Source of the DNA: SIG424 sp045546695
GTDB lineage: Bacteria > Bacillota > Clostridia > UBA1212 > UBA1255
Length of the DNA stretch: 27,512 nucleotides
Assembly: GCA_045546695.1 (NCBI GenBank)
Contig: JAZQDE010000048.1
Location: forward strand, 1 to 27,512
Reading direction: 5' to 3'
Shown one piece after another: positions 7,925 through 15,907 of this stretch. Numbering within the stretch: position 1 is the first letter of the stretch; every line of letters begins with the position of its first letter. A program made the translations under genes and the position numbers. The notes under the pieces are model-generated. The model had not been told where the DNA came from. It made no database searches and saw nothing but the letters and a program-made list of their open reading frames with translations.

Positions 7925-9304
7925 ATGGTACATACAGATCTTGTAAAGTCAATTCTTGATAAAGCAAATTGTATAATGACAGAATTCTCAGGGGAATATC
8001 TTTGTGCATCTCACGTGGCTGCTGCTTTTGCGGATTTTTGCAAAGAAAGATATACCGGCTTTGCCTTTTCGTCATATAGTTATCCCCGTTTTGAAGATGA
8101 GAGAGTGCGGTATCTTTTTTCAAAAGAAGTCAAGCTGTCTTCATTTTTCAGAATGCGCTTGGCCCGTAATCGAAGAGACTGCATTGTAGAAGAACCTTTT
8201 GACACGGAGGAGTGCGAGCATATAGCTTCCTTGCGTGAAGCAAACATGCTCTCTGCAGACGTGGTTCTTTTGTGTGCCTTGAGAGATTTGCATGATTCCT
8301 ATAGATCAGTAGTCAGAAGTGTTTGTACAGAGAATTCTGTATTAGCGCTTTTGCAAGATGCGGATGTAAATGTTTACGACTATGTGATTCAGAATATTGA
8401 GTCTATTTGCGCCGACTTGCGAAAGAAAGCCGAAGAAGCGGCAGCAATCAGGGATTGGAAGCCGGCCTCAAAATTTGCAGAGCCGGAAGAAGTGATTCAA
8501 ATGGTATTCGACGGAATTGACATTGCGCACACAGGAAATATCACGACGGTAAAAATTCCGAAATTTTTTGGAAATAACAGCTTGTCCTTATCTTTTCACA
8601 TGGCAGATGAAATTTTCTACGTTCATGATAATGGTTGCACGCTGCGTTATATGAAGAAGGCAATACGTGACGATGTAAGATATGAGCGGGCGCTCAAGCG
8701 TGTCTGCCATAGCGGTCGAATTGACAGAGGAAGAATTACGGGAAGCTTTACTAACGCAACAGGATTTATGTATTACTTAAAGGATTTAATATTTGTGGCG
8801 CAGGCAGACCTTTATTATCCCAAGGCAAAAAGGCATCTGTGCATCAAGGATAAGGGGTATGTTTATATTCCAGACAGCAAAGCGGAACCCTTTGATGACA
8901 CATATTTAATAAATATGCTAAAGGAAAGTGTTAGTGCATATTACGATGAAAACGACGGCCTTTGTTGTTTGCTAAAAGCCGGTAATTCACCGTTTCAGAC
9001 TCGTTATGCTTTCTTAGTGGAAACTTTGGAGGACGGAGATATCAGATTAAGCGACAAATTAAAGGGTAAATATGAAGGAGAATTGCTTGAGTCATGTTAT
9101 TGGTATCATGATGACCAAGATATTTCTGTTTACCGTGGTTTTTTTACAAAAATGGCGGAGCGTTTTGGGGCGGAATTTGATGGAAAGAATGTATATCTTA
9201 CAGCAAATCCGAAAGATTTTCGCCTTGCTTTATATCGGTTTTTCCAATTTGCAGTGCTGATTTCCAGGTTTGGACATGATATTAAGCTGCCAAAGGTAAG
9301 ATGA
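7925..9304 (+). CDS. unrecognised 459-aa protein
   Basis: The frame is open from 7853, but ATG 7925 has the ribosome binding site AAGGAG at 7914-7919 and is the probable start. I do not recognise the family. The N-terminal ~50 residues (LVKSILDKANCIMTEFSGEYL, then SHVAAAF) loosely resemble the helical repeat of Clp N-terminal domains, which is weak evidence. The central part (residues ~190-260, ADEIFYVHDNGCTLRYMKKA) has the look of a small domain with a conserved DNG. No signal peptide, membrane segment or catalytic signature is visible, so it is probably cytosolic. It stands alone between terminator-like hairpins at 7747 and 9414. Confidence 0.65.
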   Translation: MVHTDLVKSILDKANCIMTEFSGEYLCASHVAAAFADFCKERYTGFAFSSYSYPRFEDERVRYLFSKEVKLSSFFRMRLARNRRDCIVEEPFDTEECEHIASLREANMLSADVVLLCALRDLHDSYRSVVRSVCTENSVLALLQDADVNVYDYVIQNIESICADLRKKAEEAAAIRDWKPASKFAEPEEVIQMVFDGIDIAHTGNITTVKIPKFFGNNSLSLSFHMADEIFYVHDNGCTLRYMKKAIRDDVRYERALKRVCHSGRIDRGRITGSFTNATGFMYYLKDLIFVAQADLYYPKAKRHLCIKDKGYVYIPDSKAEPFDDTYLINMLKESVSAYYDENDGLCCLLKAGNSPFQTRYAFLVETLEDGDIRLSDKLKGKYEGELLESCYWYHDDQDISVYRGFFTKMAERFGAEFDGKNVYLTANPKDFRLALYRFFQFAVLISRFGHDIKLPKVR

Positions 9305-9413
9305 AAAAGAAATCATATTGAGAAGAATGTATTTTTATTCTGAAATATTATTACATTTATATGGTGATATTTACAAAAGCAAAAAATCAACTTGGTCAGA
9401 TTTTGTCAGTTCT

Positions 9414-9447
9414 AAAACGTACAAAATTATTGATAGTGCGTTTTTTT
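9414..9447 (+). terminator. Rho-independent terminator of the 459-aa gene
   Basis: AAAACGTAC (9414-9422) pairs with GTGCGTTTT (9436-9444) with one T-G wobble, followed by a T-run to 9447. It lies 110 bp after the stop at 9304. The rest of 9305-9574 holds no convincing gene. Confidence 0.6.
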
Positions 9448-9574
9448 GTATGTTATAACGCGGGTAAAAAACATGAGGCAAGAGGTGTTTTTTAAACACT
9501 AACAACTATTCCTTTTTGTGCTTTTCACCTTGCACGTTGCAAAAGTGTTGCAGAAGCTTTTTTATCAAAACATA

Positions 9575-9617
9575 AAATGCCCGAAAGCCCTGTGTTTCCA
9601 AGGGTTTTCGGGCATTT
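9575..9617 (-). terminator. terminator-like hairpin, probably the original guaA terminator
   Basis: Arms 9575-9591 and 9601-9617 (AAATGCCCGAAA...TTTCGGGCATTT type) form a 17-bp stem with one imperfect pair. Read leftward, the stem is followed by TATGTTTTG. It starts 15 bp beyond the second copy of the guaA 3' end at 9633-9644, the distance expected for that gene's terminator. Confidence 0.65.
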
Positions 9618-9632
9618 GTAAGCCAGTAGATA

Positions 9633-9644
9633 TTATTCCCACTC
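9633..9644 (-). other. putative att site: duplicated guaA 3' end
   Basis: On the minus strand this reads GAGTGGGAATAA, Glu-Trp-Glu-stop. The intact guaA ends GAGTGGGAGTGA at 15919-15908. Ten of 12 bases agree, the first eight exactly, and the two differences are synonymous. With the terminator beside it, it looks like the far-end junction of an element integrated in guaA. Confidence 0.55.
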
Positions 9645-9807
9645 TACAATGAGTACTGTGTTTAGTAAGACAGATTTTCTTTTGGTACTATATGTTGTAT
9701 AGGAATTCCTATTATTCCATGGATTATTTTGGTTTTTGAGTTTTTTTGCAACCATGGTGCAACCGGATGTGTGTTTCAGATAATTCCACCATTAATCCAA
9801 CTGCACT

Positions 9808-10779
9808 TTACTCACTAATCGGAAGCAACTCTGGATATATCTCCACATGTTTATTTAGTATAACCTCTGCCTTTCCATGATTATCTTTTCTTGTATGGCT
9901 AAAGGAAACAATTCTTGTTAATAACTTTTCTCCTCCTGCAGCTAAACAGATTTGATTAATTGTCTTATCTTCAATCTCATTCTGATGCTCCGTCATATAT
10001 TTTTGAATTTCGGGTGATTGTCTGAAACGCTTCATAGTTTCTGCATTATCTAGGCAAAACGCTTTATGCATCTCTTTAAATGTTTTTTCATCATATTTCT
10101 TAATAAAAACAGCTTCTTCTAAGACATCTCCTAGATTACCAATACTATCATCATTCATATGTGTGTCCATGTGCAGCATCGTTGCTCTATATACATATGC
10201 AGAAAAAATTTCCGAGCCAGCTCTATTATCAAAATCATTATTATTCATATACAACCAGCCAAGATTAGCAGTTTCATCCTTGTAATATAAATTTAGTATA
10301 TAAAGTGCACCTAGTGCTGATAATAGATTACCTATTGTAGCTTGCTTAATGGCGTTTCGTCTATCATGCTTCAAGGCTTGATATGCTTGTTTCCACTTAC
10401 TTCCACTTGTCCCTCTTTTAAATGACTTATGAAGGGGCGTCAATATCTTTTTATCCTCACCAACAAGGTAAACATTTATAGCACACACATTAATCTTTTT
10501 CTTACTTAAGCGCCAGGTATTTTCTATCAATTGCAAGCAATCTGTATCAAAATATAAATCTCTATTCTTTCCCTCATCGTCCACCGGAGTCATATTGCCT
10601 CCCAGTCTACAATACAACTCCTTGGAAATCGACTCTATTTCTATTGCACATCGTACTATCAAGTCAGCAATATGCATCGAGTACACCGTTAATTGTTCAT
10701 CTGAAACATGTACATAATCAGCTATTTTCAAAAATTCTTTTTCAAGATTTTTATAAACTGGCCAATATAAATTATCCAT
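9808..10779 (-). CDS. HEPN-like protein of the guaA-island cassette
   Basis: A 323-aa, largely helical protein. Residues ~6-60 (WPVYKNLEKEFLKIADYV, then RCAIEIESISKELY) and 129-155 (WKQAYQALKHDRRN, then a long helix LLSALGALYILNLYY) look like the two-helix core of HEPN-type proteins that carry a conserved W..Y...KH.R motif. The canonical RNase signature Rx4-6H is not evident, so nuclease activity is doubtful. HEPN proteins are frequent in toxin-antitoxin and abortive-infection systems. The ribosome binding site GGAGAG lies upstream of ATG 10779, and the gene is 59 bp behind the AlbA_2 gene in the same direction, so it is likely the last gene of the cassette. Base composition is AT-rich compared with guaA. 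Confidence 0.55.
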   Translation of the reverse strand: MDNLYWPVYKNLEKEFLKIADYVHVSDEQLTVYSMHIADLIVRCAIEIESISKELYCRLGGNMTPVDDEGKNRDLYFDTDCLQLIENTWRLSKKKINVCAINVYLVGEDKKILTPLHKSFKRGTSGSKWKQAYQALKHDRRNAIKQATIGNLLSALGALYILNLYYKDETANLGWLYMNNNDFDNRAGSEIFSAYVYRATMLHMDTHMNDDSIGNLGDVLEEAVFIKKYDEKTFKEMHKAFCLDNAETMKRFRQSPEIQKYMTEHQNEIEDKTINQICLAAGGEKLLTRIVSFSHTRKDNHGKAEVILNKHVEIYPELLPISE

Positions 10780-10838
10780 TCTTATAACTCTCCGCTATTG
10801 TATATTATCTCAACAAACCATATGAAACGTACCCCAAA

Positions 10839-12227
10839 TTACAGCACTCTCCAATATCCATTCTTGTTAGAACCTACTCGCTCAATATAACCGTTCTCTC
10901 TCAGGAATGCGACATTGTTCTGAATCGCAGTTTTTCCAATTCCAATTACAGACATCAACTGTGGCTGCGTAATATTGGGATTATTCCGAATTTCTTCCAT
11001 AATTCGCTGTCTAGTAGGATTTAACTTTTTAGTTTTATCCCCCACCTTATCTACCACTTTATCCCCCACATTTGTGTCAAGCTTATCAAACGGAATCGTT
11101 ACCACTATTGAATTTTCTCTGAACTCAAATGCATCTCTCCCATAAACTTTTGTAATTTGCGGAACACCTCGTCCTGAGCGCTCACTAATGTGCAACTGTA
11201 AAAAGATATCCGATAGTTTTCTATTTACTGGAACAGATTCTCCCAAGTAGAATCCGTCCATCGTCTGCTTAGGTGCCAGTCGGCCTCTTGACAAGATCTC
11301 TATCCTATCACTGAATACGGTAATCATTGGAGCATTTCCATCAAGCCACGCATTATGAACAAACGCATTTATAATTGCCTCACGAAAGGCATCCTGATTA
11401 AATAATGGAACTTCTTTACGCTCTGCCAATCTATCTCTTTCGTCGGCTTGCATAATGTTCAGCACATCACCATATTCCAATACCTTATCCAAGGAATTTA
11501 GCAAGCAATTATTTCCGAATTCTCTCACAGAATATAACATTGAAGCTTTATCGGTTCCCCTGAAAATTGATACACGGATAGGGAATTGACTATCATCTGA
11601 CAAAATTTGTGCCAGCATATTGTATTTCCCGTCTTTTGTTAGCAATCCCAAATTCTTTTCAAAGGTTTTTCGGTTCAATACAATTCCTTTATCTTCATAA
11701 TACATCAGTAACTTTCTGAACGATAAATCTTGGTCATAGGCCTCTACACTCTCTATCGTAGGTAATCCATTTCGTAATATATCAAATAACTGCGACTCGC
11801 GTTCTGGATATTTATTTAGATTTACCTTACTGGAACCAATCCTTAAAAATCTAATATTGTTAAATGCTGTTGGCACATTCTTTGCTGCCGGAATAACAAG
11901 CACAACAACCCTTTTATCGTCAATAGTGAATTCATGAAACGAAAATCCAATATCCGGAGTAATCTGTCTCGCCAAATAGTGTTCCAATGGTTCACCTTTT
12001 ACATCTCTATGATAAGAAAATGATGTATTAGTAAGTTCATGCGTATCATTATGAACACCCCATACTAAATATGCATTTTCCTCTCCGTGCATTGCCGCCG
12101 CATTAGACATTGAAGAAATGTACTCCGCAATTCCCACTTCATCATACCAACTATCCTTAAATTCAAACCATTCTTCTTCAGCAGTGTATGCTCTCAGCTC
12201 TTTAATTTTCTGTTTAAGTCTATCCAT
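10839..12227 (-). CDS. AlbA_2 (Schlafen-type) and GHKL-ATPase winged-helix regulator
   Basis: A 462-aa protein. An N-terminal AlbA_2 domain contains EEEWFEFKDSW, SNAAAMHGEENAYLVWGV and RFLRIGSSKVNL. A GHKL-type ATPase domain has the N-box FREAIINAFVHNAW, then FSDRIEILSRGRL and SGRGVPQITKVYG. The linker NVGDKVVDKVGDK is repetitive, and a C-terminal winged HTH (TQPQLMSVIGIGKTAIQNNV) ends in NGYWRVL. Such proteins are thought to bind nucleic acid and ATP and act as regulators. Ribosome binding site AAGGAG (12241-12236) and ATG 12227 set the start. A large hairpin built from the same 11-mer that encodes VGDK lies just upstream (12262-12318), suggesting autoregulation. It sits between the RloC-like and HEPN-like genes. 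Confidence 0.8.
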   Translation of the reverse strand: MDRLKQKIKELRAYTAEEEWFEFKDSWYDEVGIAEYISSMSNAAAMHGEENAYLVWGVHNDTHELTNTSFSYHRDVKGEPLEHYLARQITPDIGFSFHEFTIDDKRVVVLVIPAAKNVPTAFNNIRFLRIGSSKVNLNKYPERESQLFDILRNGLPTIESVEAYDQDLSFRKLLMYYEDKGIVLNRKTFEKNLGLLTKDGKYNMLAQILSDDSQFPIRVSIFRGTDKASMLYSVREFGNNCLLNSLDKVLEYGDVLNIMQADERDRLAERKEVPLFNQDAFREAIINAFVHNAWLDGNAPMITVFSDRIEILSRGRLAPKQTMDGFYLGESVPVNRKLSDIFLQLHISERSGRGVPQITKVYGRDAFEFRENSIVVTIPFDKLDTNVGDKVVDKVGDKTKKLNPTRQRIMEEIRNNPNITQPQLMSVIGIGKTAIQNNVAFLRENGYIERVGSNKNGYWRVL

Positions 12228-12261
12228 TTGCCACTCTCCTTTTATATCAAGTATATCCTAT

Positions 12262-12318
12262 TCCCCCACTTTTATCCCCCACCTTTATTATAGCACAGGT
12301 GGGGGATAAAGTGGGGGA
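12262..12318 (-). promoter_or_regulatory. long GC-rich hairpin made of GTGGGGGATAA repeats in the cassette's intergenic region
   Basis: TTATCCCCCAC occurs at 12272-12282, and its complement GTGGGGGATAA at 12299-12309 and 12311-12321. A variant is at 12259-12269. The arms 12262-12284 and 12297-12318 pair with a single bulged T and a 12-base loop. A -10-like TATACT (minus strand, 12255-12250) and the ribosome binding site of the AlbA_2 gene follow. It could be an operator, an attenuator for the downstream genes, or a processing site. Confidence 0.7.
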
Positions 12319-12338
12319 TAAAATATTATTTCACAACT

Positions 12339-14507
12339 TTATTTCATCATTTTCTCATAATGTTCTATATACCCTTCTATTTCGAAAACCTTTTTAAACG
12401 CATCTCTAAAGCTATCGTAATCAAATTCTTTTATGTCAAATATATTTTGTCCCTTTGAATGTGATTCTCTATTCATATATCGGTTAAATGCTAAAAATCG
12501 AATTTCCTGCATCTCTGACTTCTGAAACACTTGTGGAAAATCTAACTTTTCAACAAAATTGAAGAAATATTCAATAATATTCCTCATACAATTTGCAATC
12601 AATGCCGGTGCTTGTCCTTTATCTTTCACAATAAGCCAATATGCCTGATAATCATTTTGAATTTCTTCATACTTCATCTTCTCAAAAAAACTACCCGTAG
12701 CATTTTTACATAATCTAAACAATTTCTGTGTTGCCTCACGCTGTGTGTGATTTGTATTTGTCAATTCGTAAAAGAAATATAAGCTATGTGTGAGAACAAA
12801 TATTTGCTCATATTTTTCAGTTCTCAGGAACTCATTATGTATCAGTCTTCCAATATTAAATATATAAATATGAGATAGACTTGAAATAGGGTCATCAATC
12901 ACAACGATCTTACCAGATGATGACGAATCGGCTGTTGTTTCTCCTTTACACAATTCAAGAAAGTAAAGAAAACTAATAACCATTTTCTCACCCTCACTAA
13001 GTGTCCTGAAAACATTTCTGTTACTATCTCCCCTTTTCAATCGGTAGAGCGCTTCATCCTCAGAATATTTTTCTATCGTAAAATCAGTAATCCCTATATC
13101 TACCAGCCCCTGCTTGATATTTTCGACAGCTTCATCTATGTTTACAGTCTGCTTCTGATTTTTAGCAATAATATCCTGTTGTTCTAATATGCCTTCATCT
13201 GTTTCTTTCATTTGCATTACATATTGTGCATCAGCTTGGGCATATGTAATTCTAGCCGTTTCATATAAAGCTATCACTGATGAATACTGCATTCTCATCA
13301 AACGCCAGAATTTGCTTTTAATAATTTTTAAGCTCTCTTGAACATTATCAATTTTCTTGTTGTATTCTTCAATTTTTTTATTTGCTTCATCAATTAAAGA
13401 ATTTATTTCCTTCTCATACTCATCTAATGCTCCAATTGATATCACCATACTAGGCGTCTTAATTTTTTCCCGTAATAGTCGTATATTCTCTGCTACCACA
13501 TTCTCCAACTTTGCCAAACTTGCATCTATTTTTTCTTGCAAATCTACAATAAAACGATTAAATTTCAATGCACCAATCTGCAAGATACATGCCTGCGTTC
13601 TCTCTTCATATAACCTCAAAAAGTTTTCTAATGCATCCTTGTCGGTTTTATAACTTTCATCAAAATAATCCGTTATTTGAGTCAGTAATTCTTGTGTTAT
13701 AGTTCTTTGTTGGCAGAAAGGGCATGGCACTACCTCTTCATCCATGTGTACATACTGTAGACCTGCATTTACCCAATCCGAATTTCTCAGTTTTTCAATT
13801 AATGTCGCAACTGAACTATTCTTGTTCCCTACTATAACTTTTGTCAATAAGGGGGAACTCTCTACTTTTTCAAGTCCAACACATATCTTACTAATAGCAA
13901 TCTCTTTCGATGCATCTCCCTGTAAATCTTGCGCTTCTTTCTTCAAGTCTTCTACAGAATATTCTAATTTTTCTTCATCCGCCGCTATACCAAGCAAATA
14001 ATTAAAAAGCGTTTCCTGCTTACCTTTTAGTCCCTCAAGACAGTACTCCAACACACGATCTCCACCTGTATATTCCGTCTTAATCTTCCATACCTCTTTA
14101 TGAAAATCCCCTACTTGCTTTTTGAATTTATCATCAGCTTGCTGCCTCTCTGTTACAATAGTCTTTTTCTTTTCCATGAGCTTCTTTAAGGCCTTTTTCG
14201 CTTCATCAATAAGTAGCTTTGCTTCTTTATTCTTCTTTGACAATGTAAAAATTCCATGTATTTCTTCTGTCTCATAAAAATTATCTGCAATAAATTTCTG
14301 ATTATAGACTAATACCTTGTCAGATTCACTTAACCCCTCTACGCTACATTCTGCATACTGCCCCGCTGTCATATCATACAAATAACCCGATAATGTACTC
14401 TTACCAGTTCCATTCAACCCATATATTAGATTAACCCTTTTATCTGTCTCTAAAACCGTCTCCGCTTTATAGCTTGCCACATTTTTCATTGCAATTCTAT
14501 TTATCAT
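12339..14507 (-). CDS. RloC-like AAA_13 ATPase with zinc-hook motif and anticodon-nuclease-like C-terminus
   Basis: A 722-aa ABC/SMC-type ATPase. Walker A is GLNGTGKS (30-37). Long charged coiled coils flank a CPFC motif (C262, C265) that could form a zinc hook. The signature LSEGEK, Walker B VVIDDP and H-loop VLTHS follow. The C-terminal ~130 residues hold R642-x3-E646 (RNIIE) and H683 (ESHS), the Arg-Glu-His arrangement known from the HEPN anticodon nucleases PrrC and RloC, where it cuts tRNA. PrrC spaces E to H at 32 residues; here it is 37. Length and zinc hook favour RloC. tRNA cleavage is inferred, not shown. No type I restriction genes are visible beside it. Ribosome binding site AAGGGG precedes ATG 14507, with a 14-bp palindrome just upstream. 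Confidence 0.7.
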   Translation of the reverse strand: MINRIAMKNVASYKAETVLETDKRVNLIYGLNGTGKSTLSGYLYDMTAGQYAECSVEGLSESDKVLVYNQKFIADNFYETEEIHGIFTLSKKNKEAKLLIDEAKKALKKLMEKKKTIVTERQQADDKFKKQVGDFHKEVWKIKTEYTGGDRVLEYCLEGLKGKQETLFNYLLGIAADEEKLEYSVEDLKKEAQDLQGDASKEIAISKICVGLEKVESSPLLTKVIVGNKNSSVATLIEKLRNSDWVNAGLQYVHMDEEVVPCPFCQQRTITQELLTQITDYFDESYKTDKDALENFLRLYEERTQACILQIGALKFNRFIVDLQEKIDASLAKLENVVAENIRLLREKIKTPSMVISIGALDEYEKEINSLIDEANKKIEEYNKKIDNVQESLKIIKSKFWRLMRMQYSSVIALYETARITYAQADAQYVMQMKETDEGILEQQDIIAKNQKQTVNIDEAVENIKQGLVDIGITDFTIEKYSEDEALYRLKRGDSNRNVFRTLSEGEKMVISFLYFLELCKGETTADSSSSGKIVVIDDPISSLSHIYIFNIGRLIHNEFLRTEKYEQIFVLTHSLYFFYELTNTNHTQREATQKLFRLCKNATGSFFEKMKYEEIQNDYQAYWLIVKDKGQAPALIANCMRNIIEYFFNFVEKLDFPQVFQKSEMQEIRFLAFNRYMNRESHSKGQNIFDIKEFDYDSFRDAFKKVFEIEGYIEHYEKMMK

Positions 14508-14522
14508 CTTCGCACCCCTTAA

Positions 14523-14536
14523 TACATACGTATGTA
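14523..14536 (-). promoter_or_regulatory. 14-bp perfect palindrome, candidate operator of the defence cassette
   Basis: TACATACGTATGTA lies 16 bp upstream of the start of the RloC-like gene, directly before its ribosome binding site (AAGGGG, 14520-14515). Its position suits a repressor site. Confidence 0.5.
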
Positions 14537-14568
14537 ATTTATTGAACTTTTCCCTAGATATTAGCCTA

Positions 14569-14678
14569 TCATTCTTCTGTACTTGTCACATTTTGAATTG
14601 TTGTATCATACGGATTCAAAATCAAAACATCTTCCATTATCTGATTATTTTCATCCCGCATGTATATAAAACGTTGCA
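14569..14678 (-). pseudogene. 3' end of an IS-truncated gene upstream of the RloC-like gene
   Basis: The leftward frame from the IS edge reads FIYMRDENNQIMEDV, then LILNPYDTTIQNVTSTEE, and stops at 14571-14569. The residues look like natural protein, and the gene would have been the first of the cassette. The IS481-type element begins at 14679 and removes everything upstream. The identity is unknown; a restriction-modification subunit would fit an RloC neighbour but nothing shows it. A short independent ORF from its ATG is a weaker alternative. Confidence 0.35.
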
Positions 14679-15741
14679 TGTAGGATTACAATACATGTGT
14701 TACATTGAACCTAGAAAAAAATAGCGAAGTTCCATTTCTTATGTTATCTTTAAATTGGAAAATAAAAAACTATAGAAAGGAACTCCACTATGAATAAGAT
14801 AACACAAGTTATGCACTTTCGTCTAGCCCTAATTAAATATGCTGAAAAACATGGTGTTGCTAAAGCTGCCATTAAGTACAAAACTAATCGTCAATATATA
14901 TATCGATGGAAACAACGATATAACGGTACTATAGAATCCTTGCGTGATCTTTCAAGGAAACCTCATCACCATCCTAACCAGCATACCGAGCAGGAAATAA
15001 AGCTTATCTCTGACATACGTAGACGTAATCCTGATGCAGGTCTAGTAGTCTTTTGGGTAAAACTTAGACAACACGGATATTCTCGCTCTATTCCCGGTCT
15101 ATACCGATTCTTACGTAAACAGAAGCCAATGTCTGTAAAACCTCCTAATCCTAAGTATATCCCTAAGCCTTATGAACAAATGCTTTATCCCGGACAACGT
15201 ATTCAGATTGATGTAAAATTTGTTCCTTCCGTTTGTTTAGTTAACGAAGCAATCGGTGAGAAATTCTATCAATATACCGCAATTGATGAATATTCTCGTT
15301 GGCGTTATGTAGAAGCGTTTAACGAGCACTCTACATATTCTTCTGCTGTATTTCTAGATCATTTAGTCAAGGTCTTTCCTATGCCAATAGAATGTGTTCA
15401 AACAGATAATGGCACAGAATTCACAAACAGATTCACAAGTCATAGAGATAAACAAACACTATTCCAGTCTCATTTAGAACAATATGGAATAGAACATAAA
15501 GTAATCAGACCATTTACTCCTAGGCACAATGGTAAAGTTGAAAGAAGTCATAGAAAAGATAATGAACGCTTTTATGCAACTCATAAATTCTATTCTTTTT
15601 CAGACTTTGCAAAGCAACTTAAGATTTATAACTATAGGGACTATAACAGTTTTCCTGTGAGACCTTTAGGCTGGAAATCTCCCAAACAGGTATTAGATGA
15701 TTTTGTCAAGGACGGTGTAACATATGTTTGACAAACCTACA
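14679..15741 (+). mobile_element. IS481-type insertion sequence with imperfect terminal inverted repeats
   Basis: The 26-bp ends 14679-14704 and 15716-15741 are inverted repeats matching at 20 of 26 positions. They begin TGTAGG and end TGTTACA; the right one overlaps the transposase 3' end. Size (1063 bp) and TGT...ACA ends suit IS481-type elements. The 8-mer ATATAAAA adjoins the right end (15742-15749) and recurs 7 bp outside the left end (14664-14671), a doubtful target duplication. The leader contains AGTTCC (14728-14733) complementary to GGAACT over the ribosome binding site (14779-14784), which could shield translation from read-through. Confidence 0.7.
14790..15731 (+). CDS. IS481-type DDE transposase
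   Basis: A 313-aa protein. An N-terminal HTH contains AAIKYKTNRQYIYRWKQRY. The catalytic core has the DDE triad in RIQIDVKF (first Asp), VQTDNGTEF (second Asp) and HNGKVERSHR (Glu), with the retroviral-integrase-like context RPFTPRHNG. It is intact, with ribosome binding site AAAGGA at 14776-14781. It catalyses cut or copy and paste of the surrounding IS. It reads towards guaA, opposite to the defence cassette. Assignment to IS481 rather than a related integrase-core family is by overall appearance. Confidence 0.85.
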   Translation: MNKITQVMHFRLALIKYAEKHGVAKAAIKYKTNRQYIYRWKQRYNGTIESLRDLSRKPHHHPNQHTEQEIKLISDIRRRNPDAGLVVFWVKLRQHGYSRSIPGLYRFLRKQKPMSVKPPNPKYIPKPYEQMLYPGQRIQIDVKFVPSVCLVNEAIGEKFYQYTAIDEYSRWRYVEAFNEHSTYSSAVFLDHLVKVFPMPIECVQTDNGTEFTNRFTSHRDKQTLFQSHLEQYGIEHKVIRPFTPRHNGKVERSHRKDNERFYATHKFYSFSDFAKQLKIYNYRDYNSFPVRPLGWKSPKQVLDDFVKDGVTYV

Positions 15742-15749
15742 ATATAAAA

Positions 15750-15905
15750 ATAACCAAGCGGGAAACTGTTGGTCAAAAGTTGGTCAAATTCAAAAAGGCA
15801 GAATTTGAATTGCGCAAAAGAAGAACAAAAAACGACGTATTTTGCGGTTTTACTCGCAAAACACGGCGTTTTTCTAACTATTCAAAGAACCACACAGCCA
15901 CTTAG
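15750..15905 (+). other. possible C-terminal remnant of the island's tyrosine integrase next to guaA
   Basis: The rightward frame reads ITKRETVGQKLVKFKKAEFE and ends at TAG 15903-15905, just short of the guaA stop. Basic tails of this kind are familiar from integrases of elements that insert in gene 3' ends, and such genes usually abut the attachment site. No catalytic residues remain, and the frame also passes through the guaA terminator hairpin. This is a weak call that depends on context. Confidence 0.25.
15828..15873 (-). terminator. strong Rho-independent terminator of guaA
   Basis: Arms 15828-15846 and 15855-15873 form a 19-bp stem with an 8-base loop. Read leftward it has one mismatch and one G-U pair, and is followed by a run of six T. 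It lies 35 bp after the guaA stop. It would have been supplied by the integrated element, replacing the terminator now at 9575-9617. Confidence 0.8.
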
Positions 15906-15907
15906 GC

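Noticed and set aside
9633..9755. 40-codon leftward ORF ending IVEWE
   Set aside because: It opens at an ATG but has no clear ribosome binding site, and its first 35 residues look random. Only the last codons resemble guaA, so it is better read as a junction than as a gene.
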